DNA of 64,000 nt from the NCBI GenBank assembly GCA_958295665.1, contig OY282558.1, positions 116,612,838 to 116,676,837 of the forward strand. The letters are read 5' to 3'. The notes under the pieces are model-generated. The model was not told the origin of the DNA. It searched no databases and saw nothing but the letters and a program-made list of their open reading frames with translations. Numbering within the stretch: position 1 is the stretch's first letter; each line of letters starts with the position of its first letter. This DNA comes from Tipula vernalis (Eukaryota; Arthropoda; Insecta; Diptera; Tipulidae). Position numbers and translations under genes: made by a program. This document shows, piece by piece, positions 58,592-64,000 of this stretch.

Positions 58592-58957
58592 TTTTAATTT
58601 ATATGATTTTAATATGTTTCGAAGATTGTAAGAGAATTCAATCCAGTTTCGAACCACTTAATTAACATTCCAAAAAATTAAAAAAGTAAAATTAGCTTCC
58701 ACAGAAATAGATCAGTGCGAATGTCGTGAAGAAGAAAAAATTGTAAGAGAATTTATCTGTATTAGTATGATTCGCTAGTACATAACGCACAGTACATTAT
58801 GTATACATATATAGAATGTAAATTGTGGTATAATCAGTCCAGTCGCCGCGGCCTGATGAGAAGATTAATTTTTTCATAATCATAAGCTCATCAGTTCGAA
58901 ACTGGATTGAATTCTCTTACAACCTTCGGAATATATTAAAATCATATAAATTAAAAA
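58592..58957. repeat. Long inverted repeat (~65-bp arms, ~235-bp spacer)
   Basis: The left arm (58592-58654) and right arm (58894-58957) are reverse complements. The inner 29 bp (58626-58654 with 58894-58922, TTGTAAGAGAATTC at the outer side) are exact; the outer parts are interrupted by a few mismatches. The spacer contains the hammerhead-like core. Inverted terminal modules with a ribozyme are known from Penelope-like elements, but no Penelope RT was seen here. Confidence 0.9.
58838..58906 (+). ncRNA. Hammerhead-ribozyme-like core (type III topology)
   Basis: Conserved hammerhead elements occur in order: U-C-C-A-G-U then C (58838-58844, the GUC cleavage triplet), GCCGCGGC able to form a 2-3-bp stem I, CUGAUGA (58853-58859), a stem II region closed by G58860-C58897, and GAAA (58898-58901). 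A-C-U-G-G-A (58901-58906) pairs perfectly with U-C-C-A-G-U to make a 6-bp stem III. All invariant core residues are present. Stem II is poor: three outer pairs and a GAUUA/UAAUC hairpin with a 13-nt bulge. CUCAUCAG (58887-58894) could instead pair with the core CUGAUGAG and block it. This may be an active, regulated or decayed ribozyme, or chance. Confidence 0.4.
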
Positions 58958-61780
58958 ATTAAATAAATAGAATTCTGCATATTAGTCGGTTTCGTTGAAT
59001 GATTGTTCGTAAATACTAATATACTTCTACGTGTTAATAAAAACACATTTATAAATGGTCTAATCACCGGTAGCATATTAGAAATTACATGAATTAATTA
59101 ACATTCAAAAAAAAAAATTTAAAAGGCCGGTGAACTATTTTAGTTTAATAGTTCCAAAATTTGAAATTGGATCAGTCACTTTGATGAGGAATGCTTTAGA
59201 TTGAGACTTTCGTTTTGTTGCTAAACATGCATTATTTATATTTTTATTCCGCTTTGGACAATTTGTGTATAAATATTTATGTATTTATACGAATATTAAT
59301 TTCTTAAATAATAAAAATAAAATTAAAAGTCACACGTATATTATTTATTATTTAATTTACAATTTATTTCATTTTAAATATAAATACATTTTTAAAAATA
59401 TTTTATACAAGACCATAACAACAAATAAAATATCATAAATCGTTCAAAATTCAACGCAGGAACACAAAACACCTCAAGTGATATTCTTACATACATTTGA
59501 ATGTATGAATCTTAATAAAACTATAAAAAATTCTGCGGGTGGTGTTCAAAATAATGTGCGGAGGATGGATGTGATGCTGTTTTTATATGCGGCTGTTATT
59601 TTCTAGTGTATATATAAAAAAAAACTGGTAACATATTAATATGCATGACAAACGAAATATTAACAGATACAAATACAAGGGTTTAGAAACGCCTGGCGCA
59701 CAGGTTAGATCACATCACTTTTACAACCGATTATCAGGATTTCAATCAAAAATTCCACCTCAAATATTTTTATAGAGATCAACAAAAACTTTCAAATTCA
59801 TTCCATTGCTTAATAAATCATTTTGTGCGAGTAATATAAAAAAAGGGTTTCCTAAACAATAACCACAACTTTTAACTAAAATTGATGATTCTAAAATATT
59901 GAACAGATGCTCTATTTGTCAAATAGTTTTTTGTCTATCGCATGTGTGTACATACAGACAACATAACAAAAATTATAAATTCATGTTGAACCAGCAAAAA
60001 AGTCTGACTAAAGTATGTACTCACTGAGATATCAATCAATCAAAATATTTTGACTTTTTTTTCTTTTTCTAATAAAGAAATCATTTATTGTCTCTTTTTG
60101 TGTATAGTTTATGTCTTCCGATGGCGATTTTATACATCTTACATTTTTGGTTCAACACAAAAACTAAAAATTCCGAACAAAAAAAAAACTTAATTGAATT
60201 TAAGAAGGATTAGAGTGTGAGGTCCGGTATGTATTTATAAGAAGACCACACAATGGTTTTTGCCACGTGTTGCATTTCTCTTTTTGTGTAGGATCATGAT
60301 TGGTTTTGAACGATTACCTATATGTTAAAAATAGTTGGCTCACAAAATATAAATGCAAATAAGGTGAAAAGATCGCACACATCAAATTATTACGATATTA
60401 AGTTATAATGGGAGTGTCTTGCCTGTCAACCATTACACAATCCAACTATATCAAATTATACAATAGTGTACACATATGTATCTTCTATCATTTATCACCA
60501 GTTATGTCAAAATAGCCATTAAGTGAAAATTGTATAGTTCAAAGATGATTTGTCAACTTTTATTGCGCCAGTAATATAAAGGTACCTCCATTAACTAATT
60601 AAATAATTATGCTATAATTATACAGCCATTGAAAGGTATATTACGACTGCATACTAATTAAATTTTTGTAAATATACGGGGAAATATTTCGAGATTTGAA
60701 AGTCGTTATGATTTCCATTTTCTTTATTTTTTTGCTGCACTGCAATGCTGCAACATTGAAGTAGAATTGTTTGCCTTATAAATAAATGCAAAAAAAAAAA
60801 TTATTAGAAAACCAAGAGATAATGACTTACTGTGTTACCTCTATATAACACAAAATGGCAATGAAAGATGCAAGAAGTAAAAAAAAAAAAAAATTAAAAA
60901 TGGAAGTTGTATATCTACACGTTTTTAATTTATCAAGTTTTTACAAAATAACGAATATTTTTTCAGACATATAAATGTGTCTATATAAACATACGCGCAG
61001 GCTGACTGGCTAACGTTTGTACCTAACAATTACGAATGATAATTATTATTTTGATATCAAAAGTGGCAATTATGAAATATACAAAAATTTTGAAATGAAA
61101 GAATTTTTTTTTTTTTACTGTATACGTATGTATAAAAGTTTAATTTTTGGTTAATAGTTTCATGTTGAAGAGGATTTGAAAGATTATGTCTTATTGAACC
61201 GAAATATAACACAACAGGAAATTTTGCGCGAAAATTATATAGGTAAATAAATGCATATGCCGTTTGCTGTTGCACACAATGTATTAAAAATTTGTTTCCT
61301 CGTTTGTAAATTTGTATTTAAATTTAGTAAAGATTGAAAATCGGTTTTTGAAACCTTTTGAATTATTTAACGAAACACATGTGCAATAAATATAGGCAAA
61401 CTTCAACATGTGCGTTAAAAATTAATGACCTTAATATTTTTTAGCTACTCAATAAATAAAAAATCTTAAATTATTTTAATTAATTTAATTTTTTTGGCTC
61501 TATTTTGGTGGACGAAAAATAATTCAAAAACTCGTAAGACATAATTTAAATTGAACCCATAATTTATGTATATGTTGGTGGTCTCTAATATATTGTACAA
61601 TACCAACTTCAGAAATGGAAATATGAAACAAAAACCAAATTCTAGGCCAAAATGTTGGGATGCCATATAGGAAATTTAAATCTATCGGCAAATTAATAAT
61701 TGAAAATTTGTGAAATTATTTTCGCGATACTCAATCGTTTTATTGTCGAGTTTACATTTTGTGTGATGTTAAGTTTTTAT
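58958..61780. other. AT-rich stretch without recognised genes
   Basis: Simple-sequence and poly(A)/poly(T) tracts (e.g. 60884-60894, 61105-61117). ORFs at 61057-61275 and 61466-61666 (minus) have no domains. Confidence 0.45.
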
Positions 61781-62570
61781 TATGTCGCTAAAGTCAAAAG
61801 GTGCAGCGGTAATCGTGCATTGTTGGAAGATGGGAAAAGCACAAAAATCGCTTGTAAGTTCCAAATTTCACATAGTACCGTATAACGTGTTTCATCGCGA
61901 TTTTTCGACACAACGTGGGATTCCGGGCGACAAGATACGGTCAGGCAAAGAGTAACTAACGTTAGAGATGACCGTTTTGTAGCAACTGCTGTTCAGACCT
62001 GCAATGAATTGTTGCACATACATATGTGCTATAAATGTAAGCGAAAGAACAATACGGCGAAGGTTAGAAGAAGCAGATCTTCATGCACGAAGACACGCCA
62101 CGAGTTCAACACTTCTGTTACAACACAGGATTACTCGGGAAAATTGGTCTGAAACTTGTGCATCAAGATTTTTTTTGCGGACGACCTGGGTTGCGTTACT
62201 CTCCATGTCCATATCTCCATCATCGCTATATTAACGAGATATTGTAAGAATATGTTGTTCCCTATGCACCATGTATACAGGCGATAATTTCGTGATAACC
62301 TTATGTTAGTAGTGTCGTGAGTGATTCCTTAGCAGATGTAGATAATTCGTTCCAATTTGAATTCTATAGGACATATTGAGTTATATAGTACACTCTACAT
62401 AGAAGAATTCGGCCTCGTTTTCCAGCTGCGAATACGATGGAACAACTCCGAAGCGTGATCTCAAAGGAATGTGGAAATATCGAACAGATTATTAAAAGTG
62501 TGGGACGGAGGATGACAGCGGTTATTCAAGGAGGGTTGCAATATACGCTACTAAATATTTTTATTGGTTA
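61780..62570 (+). pseudogene. Tc1-like transposase relic
   Basis: Plus-strand frames in order: KVKRCSGNRALLEDGKSTKI then CKFQISHSTV (first HTH), DSGRQDTVRQRVTNVRDDRF (GRP-like hinge), NVSERTIRRRLEEADLHARR (second HTH, 62030-62090), INEIL, a stop, EYVVPYAPCIQ (about 62230-62280), and a C-terminal remnant KVWDGG, stop, QRLFKEGCNIRY at 62500-62550. This is the order of Tc1 transposases, in which SERTIRRRLxEAxLxxRRP is very characteristic. DDE residues are largely lost and there are many frame changes. TIRs were not identified. Confidence 0.85.
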
Positions 62571-62589
62571 ATTATAATTGTGTTTATGT

Positions 62590-63005
62590 TTCTGAAAATT
62601 TAAATACAATTTTTAAAATTTGCCATTGTTTGGTTTTCGTTTGAAAATTCGAAAACCCTCAACCACCTGCTTAGAAACAGTAGGTCTAAAAAGACTAAAG
62701 TATTGAAATCCTGTTAAAAATGATCAAAAATTAGGTGGGTCCAAAATCACTTTTCTCGTCGTTTCGAAAGTCCTTGAGTCTAATAAAGCAAAAAAATGTC
62801 CCTCAGTCTGTCTGGATTTCTGGATATCTGTATGTCTGTACCCATGGTATCTCGAGAACGGCTTGTCCGATTTAGAATTTTTTTTTTGCCAATCTGTTTC
62901 TATGGTCACGGCCGAGATTTGAAAAGCTTTTGGAACCTGTGCGTCAAGAAGGTCGGGTACGTGCCATATGAATTGACCCAAAATACCTGGATATAGAAAT
63001 ATTTA
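62590..63005. other. Noncoding repeat-like stretch before the G/T array
   Basis: Includes ATCTCGAGAACGGCTTGTCC (about 62848-62868) and neighbouring TGTCTGGATTTCTGGATATC, a style of sequence common in noncoding parts of insect transposons. The two opposed ORFs (62724-62981 minus and 62796-62996 plus) are not recognised. Confidence 0.35.
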
Positions 63006-63009
63006 CAAA

Positions 63010-63283
63010 TTTTTTATGTATGCTGGTTTGAATCTTGAGTTGGGTATTGAGTTTGGGGTTGATTTGAAGGTTAAGAGTTAAAGTTGAGTTGGAGTTGAGT
63101 TGTGGATGGATATAGGATATAGTGAGTTGTTGACCAATTTTTTTTTCATATTCTGGTTTGAGGAGTGAGTTTGGCTCGCGGTTTAGTTGAGGGTTAAGTT
63201 GGGTTCCGTTTTCGAGTTGAATTAGGGTTGATTTGCGGTTTAGTTGGGGTTGGATTAGGGCTTAGTGAGCAGTTGAGCAATCT
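63010..63283 (+). repeat. G/T-rich GAGTTGGG minisatellite, second array
   Basis: Same word set as 56310-57310 (GAGTTGGG, GGTTGATTTG, GGTTTAGTTGGGG). CTGGTTTGA recurs at 63024 and 63155, and TATGCTGGTTT introduces both arrays (56316 and 63020), so they belong to one family. Confidence 0.8.
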
Positions 63284-63828
63284 ACATATACCGGGCAATT
63301 TTTTTAACCTAATACACTCAAATATTTCGGAACATAACCACTCTACGAACAAAATGGTTAAGATCAAAATTTAATTATTCCGTGAGGGAAATCCATTACT
63401 GTTAAAATTAGTCAACCCCTCCCCTTGTAGGTGGGGCGGGGGGTTACTTTGAAACTAAAATATGAACCCCTATTTTTTATTGCACATTTGGGTTTTATGG
63501 CTAAAAAAACATTTTTTTCGATTCATGATAGATGTCGCTGTAATTGACGATATTCGATTTGTTTTCGATTTCGCCTACTGAAAACTTACGCAAGCGATTC
63601 TGCAATACGTCTGCAATAAAAATACCACGGTTTCATTTTAAATACTCGAAGTTAGTCTTAAACAATTTGTATTTCTTATATTTTCAATTACTGCAAATTG
63701 CTTCTCATTATCGTAACCCAGGAACATGCGATTAAATCGGCTTTAATTTGTTTTAAAAATACCGACTTAGTCCGAAGATTATTTCGAAAACAACAATACC
63801 TGTGTAAAGATATTAATACTACTTAAAA
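63284..63828. other. Putative 5' leader of the following transposase ORF
   Basis: Contains a GGTGGGGCGGGG G-rich tract (63431-63442) and ATAGATGTCGCTGTAAT (63528-63544). No gene recognised. It could be the 5' end of the element encoding the ORF at 63829. Confidence 0.3.
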
Positions 63829-64000
63829 ATGGTGTATTTAACTGTACAAGAGAAAATTGAAATGATTCTGGTTTGTGGAGAAGCTAGCCGTAGTCTTGAT
63901 AATGCTGTCACTCTCTACGCTTCGCGTTTTCCAGATAGGATTTGGTCACGTGCGTCATTTCAGCGTACTGTCAAACAATTTATTACTAATGGAAGTATTC
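63829..64000 (+). CDS. Transposase N-terminus (HTH, DUF4817-like), cut by window edge
   Basis: Open from ATG 63829 to the end of the window (57 codons and one base) with no stop. It reads VYLTVQEKIEMILVCGEASR, then a NAVTLYASRFPDR segment, then ASFQRTVKQFITNGSI. This matches the DUF4817-type helix-turn-helix found at the N-terminus of Tc1/mariner-related transposon proteins in insects (pattern LTxxERVEMVLVYGExxRxxxxAAxLYxxRFP, then F-x-x-L-x-x-x-x-x-T-G-S). Codon use is less AT-rich than around it. Whether the full ORF is intact cannot be seen. Confidence 0.7.
   Translation, partial: MVYLTVQEKIEMILVCGEASRSLDNAVTLYASRFPDRIWSRASFQRTVKQFITNGSI

Noticed and set aside
58625..58925. Second hammerhead on the minus strand, using the other CTGATGAG
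   Set aside because: Its GAAA would be ~200 nt away or lack a paired stem II, and stem I would have no loop; the plus-strand reading is far better.

Overview
The window looks like euchromatic DNA of a higher fly (Diptera). It is strongly AT-rich, has runs of TA/CA microsatellites and insect-type transposon families, and carries one conserved developmental gene with short introns near its 5' end and one very long intron. I could not run a search, so species is not assigned.

Host gene: the only confident host gene is on the minus strand. Three coding exons (21058-20932, 20587-20418, 20292-20162) join in perfect phase (1, 0, then open in phase 2). They encode the first ~143 residues of a Tbx20-class T-box factor of the Drosophila midline/H15 type: an N-terminal eh1 repressor motif (DFSIAAIM), an acidic Ser-rich linker, and the start of the T-box. 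No later T-box exon is visible to the left, so 1-20161 appears to be intron 3 and the gene continues beyond base 1. That intron holds a dispersed pair of GGCTCC-bearing repeats (~0.8 kb and ~9.85 kb), a weak kinesin-13-like pseudogene trace (~5.6 kb), and a striking strand-biased array with 30 AAGTGT hexamers (16.87-19.31 kb).

From 24 kb rightwards the window is a transposon graveyard with clear nesting. In order: a DNA transposon with a frameshifted GHSFIPPDRVF-type ORF (24.3-26.5); a Helitron helicase relic (26.7-27.4); a tRNA-like fragment and an LTR-like promoter/polyA block (27.9-28.6); a LINE 3' tail (29.15-29.3); a BEL/Pao retrotransposon read right to left (35.2-30.0) split by a plus-strand LINE (31.2-33.4); a pogo/Tigger element with TIRs and TA duplication (39591-40862); a hAT-type non-autonomous element with perfect 8-bp duplication (41924-44010); a ~166-bp satellite (44.9-45.9); two opposed DDE relics (46.4-47.25); a PIF/Harbinger element (47396-50190) with a 74-bp palindromic end, broken by an RNase-H-bearing LINE; a minus-strand LINE (54.7-50.85) broken inside its RT by a Tc1-like element with ~456-bp inverted repeats (52577-54254); a 495-bp mariner deletion derivative (55629-56123); G/T-rich minisatellites (56.3-57.3 and 63.0-63.28); an inverted repeat enclosing a hammerhead-ribozyme-like core (58.59-58.96); a Tc1 relic (61.8-62.6); and the open N-terminus of another transposase running off the right edge (63829-64000).

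The items most worth following are the hammerhead-like core inside the 58.6-58.96 kb inverted repeat, the AAGTGT array inside an intron of a T-box gene, the long-TIR Tc1 element, and the hAT-type element whose interior carries direct and inverted copies of an unknown ~115-bp sequence.
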